Origin: Pelagibacteraceae bacterium AG-325-C10
GTDB lineage: Bacteria; Pseudomonadota; Alphaproteobacteria; Pelagibacterales; Pelagibacteraceae
Direction: 5' to 3'
Assembly (NCBI GenBank): GCA_003282975.1
Contig: QBYD01000001.1
Location: 62,001 to 126,000, forward strand
Length of the DNA stretch: 64,000 bases
Positions 1 through 7,976 of this stretch are shown in pieces. Position 1 is the first letter of the stretch. Every line of letters begins with the position of its first letter. Under the pieces are notes generated by a model. It was not told the origin of the DNA. It made no database searches and saw only the letters and a list, made by a program, of their open reading frames with translations. The translations under genes were made by a program, and so were the position numbers.

Positions 1-311
1 GTACAGCAGTAGAATATGGAATTAATACAACAACAATAGTAATGAATAACCAAAGCTGGGGGGCAGAAAAAGCCTACCAAAAAGATTTTTTTGGAAAAAG
101 ATATTTAGGTGCAGATATTGCTAGCCCCTCATTTGATAAAGTTGCTGAATTATATGGTGCAAAAGGCTTCAAAGTAAAAAAAATTTCTGAAATAAGTGAA
201 GCAGTAAGAGCTGCAGTGAAATCTAATAAACCTGCTGTGGTTGATGTGGATGTTGATCCAAGTGCATTATATAGTTTTAGAAGGGATAGTTTTAAACATA
301 GGCAAAAATAA
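1..311 (+). CDS. xsc: Sulfoacetaldehyde acetyltransferase-like TPP enzyme, C-terminal part
   Basis: The reading frame is open from base 3, so the gene starts before the window; only about 102 C-terminal residues are visible. They begin at the end of the thiamine-diphosphate-binding domain: the double Asn in VMNNQSWGAEK matches the NN that closes the GDG-X(n)-NN motif. NNxxWGAEK, DFFG and a late FRRDSF are features I associate with Xsc, which converts sulfoacetaldehyde and phosphate to acetyl phosphate and sulfite. The stop codon is immediately followed by the ATG of the methyltransferase gene, so they are co-transcribed. A sulfite-exporter-family permease (5978-6739) nearby fits, but it is on the other strand. 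A different acetolactate-synthase-family enzyme cannot be excluded without the N-terminus. Confidence 0.6.
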   Translation, partial: TAVEYGINTTTIVMNNQSWGAEKAYQKDFFGKRYLGADIASPSFDKVAELYGAKGFKVKKISEISEAVRAAVKSNKPAVVDVDVDPSALYSFRRDSFKHRQK

Positions 312-941
312 ATGTCACAAAAAGATATTGGTAACAAAATCCCAATTTATAAATTAAAAGCGGGCAAAGAAGTTGAGGATTATTATGATGAGTGGACAGT
401 TAAAAATAAATATGACAAAGATATGGTCGACTGGAAATATTCTGGACCACAAGAAACAGTTACTCTTTTTAAAAAACATAATTTTAAAAAAGAAATAAAA
501 ATATTGGATGCAGGTTGTGGAACTGGATTAGTAGGTGTTGAGCTAAAAAAGAATGGTTATTTCAACATAGATGGTGCTGATTTTTCTCAAAAAATGTTGG
601 ATTTAGTGCCTAAAAATATTTATCAGAATTTATTTAAAATTGATCTTAATCAAAAAGTAAATATTAAAGATGATACTTATGAAGGAATAACTTGTGTTGG
701 AACTTTTACTTTTGGTCATGTAAATCCACCGGCGCTAGATGAAATGGTTAGAATTTGTAAAAATAAGTCTTTGGTTTGTTTTACAATAAATGTTGGAATT
801 TATGAGGAATATGGGTTTGACAAAAAGATCAAAGAGTTAGAAGATAATAATTCTTGGAAAATAATTGAATTTATTAAATCAGATTATATTGCAAGCAAAG
901 GAGTAAATGCCTGGCTAGTTTTGGCTCAGGTAACTAAATAA
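312..941 (+). CDS. Class I SAM-dependent methyltransferase
   Basis: A 209-residue cytosolic protein with a Rossmann methyltransferase core. The SAM-binding motif I is ILDAGCGTG (residues 64-72), followed by the acidic strand-2 motif DGADFSQKML (about 87-96). This is the pattern of small-molecule methyltransferases of the Williams-Beuren/UbiE-like type. Its ATG directly abuts the stop of the TPP enzyme gene and it is 4 bases from the DUF1185 gene, so it belongs to the catabolic operon. The substrate cannot be read from the sequence. It may modify a pathway intermediate or remove a toxic product. Confidence 0.8.
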   Translation: MSQKDIGNKIPIYKLKAGKEVEDYYDEWTVKNKYDKDMVDWKYSGPQETVTLFKKHNFKKEIKILDAGCGTGLVGVELKKNGYFNIDGADFSQKMLDLVPKNIYQNLFKIDLNQKVNIKDDTYEGITCVGTFTFGHVNPPALDEMVRICKNKSLVCFTINVGIYEEYGFDKKIKELEDNNSWKIIEFIKSDYIASKGVNAWLVLAQVTK

Positions 942-945
942 ATAT

Positions 946-1533
946 ATGGAAATTAATTTAAGAAAATTTACAAAATTTGTTGATAAAACTTTTATCGAGG
1001 GTGGTAAAGAATCTAAAGAACCGGTCTTATTAGTTTCAGTTGCGGCTGTTTTTAAAAATCCATGGCATGGACAAGGTTTTGTTGAAAACTTGAGACCAAC
1101 TATTTTAGACTTGGCGCCAAAATTAGGTGATTTATTGGTTCCTGAGCTTATTAAAGAAATTGGATCTCCTGAAAAAATATTAGCTTATGGTAAAGCAGGT
1201 GTGGTGGGATTAGATGGTGAGATAGAACATGCATCTGCTTTTATTCATACATTAAGATTTGGAAATAAATTTAGGGATGCGGTAGGTGGAACTTCTTATT
1301 TAAGTTTTACTAACACTAGAAGTCCAGCTGGATCTAAAATTTCAATACCTATGATGCACAAAACAGACTCTGGTTTAAGACCTTATTATTTAACTCATGA
1401 ATTTACTATTCATGATGCTCCATTTGATGACGAAATAATAATTGCTATAGGTGGTGCTTCAAGTGGAAGAGCTCATGCAAGAACTGGTGATAGATATCAA
1501 GATATGAAAGAAATGGGTATTGAGCCCAAATAA
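946..1533 (+). CDS. DUF1185 'amino acid synthesis' family protein
   Basis: A 195-residue protein matching the AA_synth/DUF1185 family in length and motifs: an early KNPWHGQG segment (about residues 37-44), a central KAGVVGLDGEIEHASA block, and the C-terminal IAIGGASSGRAHAR. The biochemical role of this family is not established; it is often found in catabolic operons of proteobacteria. There is no signal peptide or membrane segment. Gaps of 4 bases upstream and 3 to 6 bases downstream show operon membership with the methyltransferase and the alpha/beta hydrolase. I recognise the family but cannot assign a reaction. Confidence 0.8.
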   Translation: MEINLRKFTKFVDKTFIEGGKESKEPVLLVSVAAVFKNPWHGQGFVENLRPTILDLAPKLGDLLVPELIKEIGSPEKILAYGKAGVVGLDGEIEHASAFIHTLRFGNKFRDAVGGTSYLSFTNTRSPAGSKISIPMMHKTDSGLRPYYLTHEFTIHDAPFDDEIIIAIGGASSGRAHARTGDRYQDMKEMGIEPK

Positions 1534-1539
1534 TACTTG

Positions 1540-2322
1540 ATGACAACAGGAACATCGGCATCTGGTACTTTTTATATTTTAAATCAAAAAGAACAATCAA
1601 TACCAATAGTATTTATACATGGTGTTGGCCTTTCTTACGAAATTTGGCAACCACAATTAGATTTTTTTACAAACTATAGTACTCTTGCATATGATATTTT
1701 AGGACATGGAAAATCTTCTTTAAAAAAACAAAATATAAGTTTTGATGATTTTTCTGATCAACTAATCAAATTGATTGATGAGCTTAATTTTCAAAAAATT
1801 CATCTAGTTGGTTTTTCAATTGGTTCTTTAATTGCTAGAAATTTTGCAACAAAATTTAATGATCGATTACAATCGTTAGTTCTCTTAGGTTCAATTTACA
1901 AAAGGACTGAACAACAACAAAAAATTGTTAATGAAAGATTCAATCAAGCCAAAAAGGAATTAAAGCTATCAAAACTAGCTCTTAAGAGATGGTTTACAGA
2001 TAAGTATTTAGAAAATAATCCAGATACCTATAATAAAATAAGTTCTATTTTATCCTCAAATAATATGGCAAATTTCATAAAAGTTTATGAACTTTTTGTT
2101 AATCATAAAAATGATGAAGATTTTGAAAAAATCACGGTTAATACATTAATTACGACAGGAGAAAATGATATAGGCTCAACAATTGAAATGTCACAAGAAT
2201 TAAACAAAATTATAAAAAATAGTCAATTGAAGATCATCAAGAATGGTAAACATCTTTGTGGTATTGAATGTGCAGATGATGTAAATTTAACAATCAAAAA
2301 TTTTATAGACAGTAATGAGTAA
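1540..2322 (+). CDS. Alpha/beta hydrolase
   Basis: About 260 residues with the full catalytic layout of an alpha/beta hydrolase: oxyanion-hole HGVG (residues 27-30), nucleophile elbow GFSIGS (Ser93), acid Asp210 in TTGENDIG and His238 in NGKHLCG. Overall it resembles 3-oxoadipate enol-lactonase-type hydrolases. A TTG lies just before the ATG at 1540; I chose the ATG. The 3' end overlaps the aldehyde dehydrogenase gene by 8 bases, implying translational coupling. It probably hydrolyses an ester, lactone or thioester intermediate of the operon's pathway; the substrate is unknown. Confidence 0.85.
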   Translation: MTTGTSASGTFYILNQKEQSIPIVFIHGVGLSYEIWQPQLDFFTNYSTLAYDILGHGKSSLKKQNISFDDFSDQLIKLIDELNFQKIHLVGFSIGSLIARNFATKFNDRLQSLVLLGSIYKRTEQQQKIVNERFNQAKKELKLSKLALKRWFTDKYLENNPDTYNKISSILSSNNMANFIKVYELFVNHKNDEDFEKITVNTLITTGENDIGSTIEMSQELNKIIKNSQLKIIKNGKHLCGIECADDVNLTIKNFIDSNE

Positions 2323-3796
2323 ATTAAAACAATATAAAATGTTTATTAACGGTGAGTGGGTCGACTCTGAAAATAAAAAAACTTTTGAAACTTTAAATCC
2401 AGAAAATAACGAACCTTGGGCAATTGTTCCTGAGGCTAGTGCTAAAGATGTAGATAAAGCTGTTAAGGCTGCGCAAATAGCATTCGAGGGTGAATGGCCA
2501 AAATTACTTCCAAGAGAGAGAGCAAAATTCTTAAGAGCTATAGGAGATCAATTAAGACAGAACGCAGAAATGTTAGGTGAAATTGAAACTATCGATACTG
2601 GAAAACTCTTTAGAGAAACAAAAAAACAAGCAATATATATTGCTGAGTATTATGATTATTATGCAGGACTTGCAGATAAAGTTGAAGGAACAGTTTTGCC
2701 AATTGATAAACCAAATGTTCAGGCAATAACAACAAGAATACCAATTGGAGTTATAGCAGCAATCATCCCATGGAACTCACAAATGTTTCTTACTGCAACA
2801 AAGTTAGCTCCCGCACTCGCAATGGGTAATACTGTTGTTATTAAATCCTCTGAGCTTGCCCCAGCTGTAATGTTTGAGTTTGCAAAATTAATTGAAAAAA
2901 CTGGAATTCCTAAAGGAGTAGTCAATGTGATTACTGGCTTTGGTGATCCTTGTGGAAAAACTTTAACTAGTCATAACTTAGTTGAAAAGATTGCATTTAC
3001 AGGTGGTCCTGAAACCGCAAGACACATAATTAGAAATTCAGCTGATAATCTTTCTGAAGTGAGTTTAGAATTGGGTGGGAAAAGTCCAGTTGCAGTATTT
3101 AACGATGCTGATCAAGAAAATGCTATTAATGGAATTACTGCTGGTATTTTTGGTGCAAGTGGCCAAAGTTGTATAGCTGGTTCAAGACTATATATTCAAA
3201 AAGATATTTATAATGAGTTCCTTGATAAACTTTCTGCTCGAGCTTCAAAAATTAAAATTGGAACACCTATGGATCCAAATACAGAAATGGGACCATTAAG
3301 TAGTTTTAAACAGTTAGAGACGATAGAAAAAAATATAGAGGCTACTGTTGATCAAGGTGGAAAAATAAAATGTGGTGGAAAAAGAGACTCGTTTTCAAAT
3401 AAAGGTTATTACTTCCCTCCAACAATTATTGAATGTGACAATCATAATCTACCTGTAGCAGAAAATGAGTTATTTGGACCTGTTTTATCTGTTATGAAAT
3501 TTGATACTGAACAAGAAGTAATAAATAAAATGAACGACAATCAATATGGTTTATCTTCTGGAGTTTATACTAGTAATCTTTCAAGAGGAATGAGAGTTTC
3601 AAAAGCTATAAGAGCTGGCATAACATTTGTTAATACTTATAGATTAATTTCACCTTCGGCACCTTTTGGTGGTATTAAAGATAGCGGCTATGGAAAAGAA
3701 GCAGGAATTGAGTCAATTAAAGATTATACAAGAATTAAAACAACTTGGTTTTACACATCTGACGAGCCATCTTTAGACCCTTTTTCAATTAGATAA
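2315..3796 (+). CDS. NAD(P)-dependent aldehyde dehydrogenase
   Basis: A full-length 493-residue ALDH. It shows the oxyanion Asn154 in PWNSQ, Lys177 in VIKSSE for cofactor binding, the FTGG coenzyme motif near residue 229, the general base Glu252 in LELGGKSP and the nucleophile Cys286 in GQSCIAG. The C-terminal FGGIKDSGYGKE motif is intact. It resembles betaine-aldehyde/phenylacetaldehyde-type ALDHs, but substrate class cannot be fixed by eye. It overlaps the hydrolase gene by 8 bases, so an aldehyde is probably oxidised to its acid in the same pathway. It is followed after 4 bases by an EamA permease with a TTG start. Confidence 0.9.
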   Translation: MSKLKQYKMFINGEWVDSENKKTFETLNPENNEPWAIVPEASAKDVDKAVKAAQIAFEGEWPKLLPRERAKFLRAIGDQLRQNAEMLGEIETIDTGKLFRETKKQAIYIAEYYDYYAGLADKVEGTVLPIDKPNVQAITTRIPIGVIAAIIPWNSQMFLTATKLAPALAMGNTVVIKSSELAPAVMFEFAKLIEKTGIPKGVVNVITGFGDPCGKTLTSHNLVEKIAFTGGPETARHIIRNSADNLSEVSLELGGKSPVAVFNDADQENAINGITAGIFGASGQSCIAGSRLYIQKDIYNEFLDKLSARASKIKIGTPMDPNTEMGPLSSFKQLETIEKNIEATVDQGGKIKCGGKRDSFSNKGYYFPPTIIECDNHNLPVAENELFGPVLSVMKFDTEQEVINKMNDNQYGLSSGVYTSNLSRGMRVSKAIRAGITFVNTYRLISPSAPFGGIKDSGYGKEAGIESIKDYTRIKTTWFYTSDEPSLDPFSIR

Positions 3797-3800
3797 TATA

Positions 3801-4658
3801 TTGCCATTTAAACATATCTTAATTTTATTATTTATAATGGCAGCCCATGGTAGTGCCTTTCCTGTTGCAAAATTAGCATTAAACAACTCAGTTCCTCCAA
3901 TATTGATGGCATCATTAAGAATGGGTTTGGTATTAGTCATTTTAATTCCATTCTGGAGATTTAGAATTCCAAATAAAAAATATTTTCCACCTTTGATAGC
4001 TTTTTCAATTTCTATGGGAGTTTTAGTTTATGTTTTTATGAATTTATCACTTTACCATTCATCAATTATTTCTCCTATTATAGTTGGTTCACAATTAGCA
4101 ATTCCATTTGGAATTCTTGCTAGTGCATTTATGCTTGGTGAAAATATTAGTTCAAAAAAATGGGTGCTTATATTTACTGCTTTTGTGGGAATTATTATAA
4201 TTTTTTTTGATCCAAAATTAGCTAATAATTTATTAGGATTATTTTTTGCTAGTTTAATGGCATTATTTTTTGGTTTAGCTCAAGTTTATTCTAGACAGTT
4301 AAAAAATTTAGATACCAGCATTCTTAACTCTAGTGTGGCTTTATTTGGTTTTATAATCTTATTCATTATCTCTAACTTTATTGAAGGAGAAACTATCTTA
4401 AATATTAAAAATATTAGCTCAAGCTCATGGATGTTAATTTCATACCAGGCTATTGTGGTATCACTTTGTGCACATCTTTTAATGTTTTACTTATATAAAT
4501 TTTATACAGTTGGAAGAATTTTTCCCTTTTATTCTTTGTTTCCTATATTTGGGATAGCAATGACTTTCTTCATTTTTGGGGAAGTTCCGACAATATTGTT
4601 TGTTATTGGGGGTATAATTGTAATTAGTTCGGTCTTTTTCCTTCATAAAATAAGATAA
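3801..4658 (+). CDS. EamA/DMT-family permease
   Basis: A 285-residue integral membrane protein with about ten hydrophobic helices, the usual size and two-repeat layout of EamA (drug/metabolite transporter) proteins. The N-terminus MAAHGSAFPVAKLAL resembles the first-helix signature of the family (W/G..F...K). The start is a TTG, 4 bases after the aldehyde dehydrogenase stop; no in-frame ATG gives a complete first helix. It is the last gene of the catabolic operon and probably exports a metabolite or amino-acid-like compound related to the pathway; the direction and substrate are inference. Confidence 0.8.
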   Translation: MPFKHILILLFIMAAHGSAFPVAKLALNNSVPPILMASLRMGLVLVILIPFWRFRIPNKKYFPPLIAFSISMGVLVYVFMNLSLYHSSIISPIIVGSQLAIPFGILASAFMLGENISSKKWVLIFTAFVGIIIIFFDPKLANNLLGLFFASLMALFFGLAQVYSRQLKNLDTSILNSSVALFGFIILFIISNFIEGETILNIKNISSSSWMLISYQAIVVSLCAHLLMFYLYKFYTVGRIFPFYSLFPIFGIAMTFFIFGEVPTILFVIGGIIVISSVFFLHKIR

Positions 4659-4666
4659 TTTACCCA

Positions 4667-4720
4667 TTGAATATTAATAATAATCATATTTTAATTATCT
4701 TTTTATAAATTGTTAACAAT
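4667..4720 (+). promoter_or_regulatory. Putative sigma70 promoter and 12-bp palindrome upstream of the binding-protein gene
   Basis: TTGAAT at 4667-4672 and TTTAAT at 4690-4695 are separated by 17 bases, a good -35/-10 spacing. A perfect palindrome ATTGTTAACAAT lies at 4709-4720, between the -10 box and the AGAGGAAG ribosome binding site, where an operator would act. The second binding-protein gene (19389 leftwards) has the same -10 box, a TTGCAT -35 box, 17-base spacing and the same AGAGGAAG site, but not the palindrome. Confidence 0.4.
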
Positions 4721-4734
4721 CAAAGAGGAAGATA

Positions 4735-5925
4735 ATGAGAAAACTATTTATTGCCTTATTTATGTTTGTTTCAAGTTTTGGAACTAATGTAATGGCTGAC
4801 GGACATTCGATTAAGATGGGAATTATTTTAGGATTTACTGGTCCTATTGAGTCACTTACGCCTGCTATGGCTGCATCTGCTGAACTTGCTTTTAAAGAAG
4901 CTTCAGACTCAGGTTCACTATTAGGTGGAAAAAAAATTGAACCAGTAAGAGCAGACTCAACTTGTGTGGATTCAGCAGCAGCAACTGCAGCAGCTGAAGG
5001 TGTTATTTCACAAGGTGTTGCAGCTATAATGGGTGCTGACTGTTCAGGTGTAACTGGTGCAATAGCATCAAACGTTGCTGTACCAAATGGTGTGGTGATG
5101 ATTTCACCATCAGCAACTTCTCCAGGTTTAACAACTCTAGATGATAAGGGATATTTCTTTAGAACCGCACCATCAGATGCTAGAGGTGGACAAATCTTAG
5201 CTGATATAACAAAAGATAGAAAAGTTAAAAGTGTAGCAATTACTTATACAAATAATGACTATGGAAAAGGTTTAGCCGATGTATATGAAGCAGCAGTTAA
5301 AGCTCATGGTATTAAGGTTACAACAGTAACTGCTCACGAAGATGGAAAAGCTGATTACTCATCTGAAGTAGCAACACTTGCTTCAGCAGGTGGTGACGCA
5401 GTAGCAGTGATTGGTTACCTTGACCAAGGAGGAAAAGGAATTATTCAAGCTTCTTTAGATTCAGGTGCGTTTGATAGATTTATTTTATCAGATGGAATGA
5501 TTGGACAATCTTTGGTTGATGCATTTGGAAAAGATTTAAGTAAATCTTTTGGTTCAATGCCTGGTTCAACTGGAAAAGGTGCTGGTGTGTTTACTGAAGT
5601 GGCAAAAGCGGGTGGAATAGATTCTTCTGGTCCATACACTGGTGAGTCATATGATGCTGCTGCCTTAATAGTTTTAGCTATGCAAGCTGGTAACTCAGCG
5701 GATAGAGCTTCTATTGCAAAAAATGTAATGGATGTTGCAAATGAGCCTGGAACTAAAATCTATCCTGGTGAACTTAAAAAAGGTTTAGACTTACTTGCAA
5801 AAGGAAAAAAGATTAACTACGAAGGTGCAACGGGTGTGAATTTTACTAGCGTTGGTGAAGCTGAAGGTTCTTTCTTAGAGCAAGAAGTAAAAGGTGGAAA
5901 GTTTAAGACTAAAAAACAAAGATAA
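4735..5925 (+). CDS. livK: Branched-chain-amino-acid-type ABC transporter substrate-binding protein
   Basis: A 396-residue periplasmic protein. Residues 1-21 are a signal peptide (hydrophobic core, cleavage after VMA), followed by the type I periplasmic binding fold (Peripla_BP_6) starting IKMGIILGFTGP. It captures a small ligand for an ABC importer; a Liv-type family does not fix the ligand. It has a strong ribosome binding site (AGAGGAAG), its own putative promoter and a strong terminator, so it is probably highly expressed alone. The most likely partner is the LivMHFG set at 7977-11851, which has no binding protein of its own on the same strand. Ala/Gly/Ser-rich composition is typical of abundant SAR11 binding proteins. 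Confidence 0.88.
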   Translation: MRKLFIALFMFVSSFGTNVMADGHSIKMGIILGFTGPIESLTPAMAASAELAFKEASDSGSLLGGKKIEPVRADSTCVDSAAATAAAEGVISQGVAAIMGADCSGVTGAIASNVAVPNGVVMISPSATSPGLTTLDDKGYFFRTAPSDARGGQILADITKDRKVKSVAITYTNNDYGKGLADVYEAAVKAHGIKVTTVTAHEDGKADYSSEVATLASAGGDAVAVIGYLDQGGKGIIQASLDSGAFDRFILSDGMIGQSLVDAFGKDLSKSFGSMPGSTGKGAGVFTEVAKAGGIDSSGPYTGESYDAAALIVLAMQAGNSADRASIAKNVMDVANEPGTKIYPGELKKGLDLLAKGKKINYEGATGVNFTSVGEAEGSFLEQEVKGGKFKTKKQR

Positions 5926-5938
5926 TTAATATAAATTT

Positions 5939-5974
5939 AAAACCCCGGTAATGAAAATTACTGGGGGTTTTTTA
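5939..5974. terminator. Bidirectional intrinsic terminator
   Basis: The left arm AACCCCGGTAAT (5941-5952), a GAAA loop and the right arm ATTACTGGGGGTT (5957-5969), with one wobble and one bulge, are followed by a T-run on the + strand (5968-5973). The A-rich 5' flank gives a U-rich tail on the - strand. It separates the convergent binding-protein gene (+, stop 5925) and the TauE/SafE gene (-, stop 5978). Confidence 0.85.
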
Positions 5975-5977
5975 TAT

Positions 5978-6739
5978 CTAAATATTACTTATAATTCTTA
6001 GAATACCAAAAATTGATATTACGATTAAAAAATTAAATACTACTTTTCTATAAAGAGCCTCTTTACTTTTTACAAAAAATTTATCTCCAATATAAACTCC
6101 TACCGGTAGAATTATAATTAGAGGAAGAGTTCTATAAATTGTAATCATATCTACAATTCCCCCAAAAAAACTTAAAATAAATGCATATACATCTGTTAAA
6201 AAAAATAAAGCTGCCAAAGATCCTCTTATTACAGCTGGTTGAATACTTGTGACTAATAAAAATAGAGCGACAGGCATTCCACCTAATGTTGTTAATCCAT
6301 TTAAAGTTCCAGAAATTATTCCTGTAAAAATTTTTGAGCCATTATTATTAATTTTTTGATTTGAGTAGCCTTTCATTAATAAAAGAGAGAAAAATATAAT
6401 TATTACACATACATACAAATGAGTCGTTTGTGGTGATAAGTATTTTAGTAAATATAAACCAATTGGTGAACCAATAACAATTCCTATCAATAGTTTAAAA
6501 ACAAAATTCCAATCTATTTTGTTCCAAATATAGGGTGCCATAAAAATACTTATAAAAACTTCAAGAATTAATATAATTGGTACTATCTCTATTGCGGGAA
6601 GAATAAAGGAAAATCCAGAAATACAAGTTGCTGAAAATCCAAATCCATTAAAACCCCTAATTATCGAAGCTATGAAAACAGTAAAAATTATTAATGAAAA
6701 TTCAGATAAACCCAAATTAAAGTATGACAAAAGATCCAT
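5978..6739 (-). CDS. TauE/SafE-family sulfite/anion permease
   Basis: A 253-residue membrane protein with about eight hydrophobic helices and the TauE/SafE fold signature: an early helix IIRGFNGFGFSAT (about residues 28-40) and a second-half repeat GTLNGLTTLGGMPVALF (about 145-161). Family members export sulfite, sulfoacetate or other C2/C1 anions. Its start abuts the stop of the MFS gene, so the two are co-transcribed. An Xsc-like enzyme at the window's left edge would release sulfite, so sulfite export is possible, but the genes are on opposite strands and the substrate is not proven. Confidence 0.8.
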   Translation of the reverse strand: MDLLSYFNLGLSEFSLIIFTVFIASIIRGFNGFGFSATCISGFSFILPAIEIVPIILILEVFISIFMAPYIWNKIDWNFVFKLLIGIVIGSPIGLYLLKYLSPQTTHLYVCVIIIFFSLLLMKGYSNQKINNNGSKIFTGIISGTLNGLTTLGGMPVALFLLVTSIQPAVIRGSLAALFFLTDVYAFILSFFGGIVDMITIYRTLPLIIILPVGVYIGDKFFVKSKEALYRKVVFNFLIVISIFGILRIISNI

Positions 6740-7903
6740 TTAACTTCTTTGTTTTAAATCTGCTCTTAAAGTTGAAATAATAATAATTATTAAAAAAATA
6801 ATACAAACTAAATTCATTGTTTTCCAGCTTGTAAGGCTTATGAATATCCCAGCTGATAAACTTGCTATCGCTTGAACTGTATAGACAATTAAATCATTAA
6901 ATCCTTGAGCTTTAAACTTTTCTTCTTCTTTATAAGACAAAACTAATAAACTAGTTCCTGATATAAATAAAAAATTCCAACCAAACCCTAAAAAGATTAA
7001 TGCTATTAAATAATTTATAAAATTTTGCTCAAATAAGCTTGTCAAAATTGTTATTGAAAACAAAATAACACCTAAATACATAATTTTACTATGTCCAAAT
7101 TTTTTGATCAAATTTCCTGTGATTAATGAAGGTAAAAACATTGCTGCAATATGTAGCTGAATAACTAATCCAGTTTTTGCCAAGCTAATTTTTTCCATTA
7201 CATGCATACTTATGGGTGTAGCTGTCATTAAAAATGACATCACAGCATAAGCAAAAGATGATGCTACTAAGGCTTGTAAAAATCTTGGTTGTGCAATTAA
7301 TTCATAGTAACTTCGTGCATTTTTTTTAACAAAATTATTTGGTCTATGATTATCCTCATAAAATAATAAAAAAATTGTTGAAGATAGTGTTAATATTGCA
7401 AGTGAAATATACGAACCTGCATACAAATGATCTGAGATTATTCCTTTTGAAATATTTGCTAAATTGGGACCTATAAAAGCTGAACCAATTCCTGCTAATA
7501 ATATTATTGATATAGCTTTTGGGGCCATATCTTTATTTACAGTTTCAACTGCAGCAAAACGATATTGATGACTGAAAGCTACTCCTGCTCCCAGCAAAAA
7601 ACATCCTAAATTAAATAATAGAAAACTCTCAATGATTATTGAATATGCAGCCATTAATGCGGCTAGAGAACTTCCAACTGAAGCCATAATAAAACCTGCT
7701 CTTCTTCCAATAATACTCATAACCTTTGCAGCAAAGATTGCAAAGATTGCAACACCTACAATCGATAATGCCATTGGCAAAGTTGCTAAGGATTTAATTG
7801 GACTAAACTGTGAACCAATAATTCCACTTAAAAAAACTGTGACAGGTGCAGCGGTGAAGGCAAAAATCTGGCTTAAAATTAACAACCAAAGATTTTTATT
7901 CAT
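6740..7903 (-). CDS. MFS transporter
   Basis: A 387-residue protein with about 12 hydrophobic helices and the short MFS loop-2/3 motif around GRRAGFIMASVGS (residues 65-77). It is a single-polypeptide secondary transporter of the inner membrane, of the sugar/drug-type subfamily; the substrate is unknown. The start codon overlaps by one base (TAATG) the stop of a 22-codon reading frame (7903-7971), and its own stop abuts the TauE/SafE start, so all are probably translated from one message that may extend from the upstream liv operon. Confidence 0.85.
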   Translation of the reverse strand: MNKNLWLLILSQIFAFTAAPVTVFLSGIIGSQFSPIKSLATLPMALSIVGVAIFAIFAAKVMSIIGRRAGFIMASVGSSLAALMAAYSIIIESFLLFNLGCFLLGAGVAFSHQYRFAAVETVNKDMAPKAISIILLAGIGSAFIGPNLANISKGIISDHLYAGSYISLAILTLSSTIFLLFYEDNHRPNNFVKKNARSYYELIAQPRFLQALVASSFAYAVMSFLMTATPISMHVMEKISLAKTGLVIQLHIAAMFLPSLITGNLIKKFGHSKIMYLGVILFSITILTSLFEQNFINYLIALIFLGFGWNFLFISGTSLLVLSYKEEEKFKAQGFNDLIVYTVQAIASLSAGIFISLTSWKTMNLVCIIFLIIIIISTLRADLKQRS

Positions 7904-7971
7904 TAAAACATATACTTATCTGCCATGTACATAGTCCAAGCAATTGCGGCACCTAATATGATATATTTCAT
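7903..7971 (-). CDS. Candidate 22-residue membrane microprotein
   Basis: Between the livM stop (7977) and the MFS start lies a minus-strand reading frame from ATG at 7971 to TAA at 7903-7905. It encodes a 22-residue peptide starting MKYIILGAAIAWTMYMADK. The first 16 residues are one hydrophobic segment long enough to enter a membrane, flanked by a Lys. The frame fills the gap exactly and its stop overlaps the MFS ATG as TAATG, the coupling used by real genes in this window. No clear ribosome binding site is visible. It could be a tiny transporter-associated peptide or a coupling leader; chance remains possible. Confidence 0.4.
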   Translation of the reverse strand: MKYIILGAAIAWTMYMADKYMF

Positions 7972-7976
7972 TTCAG

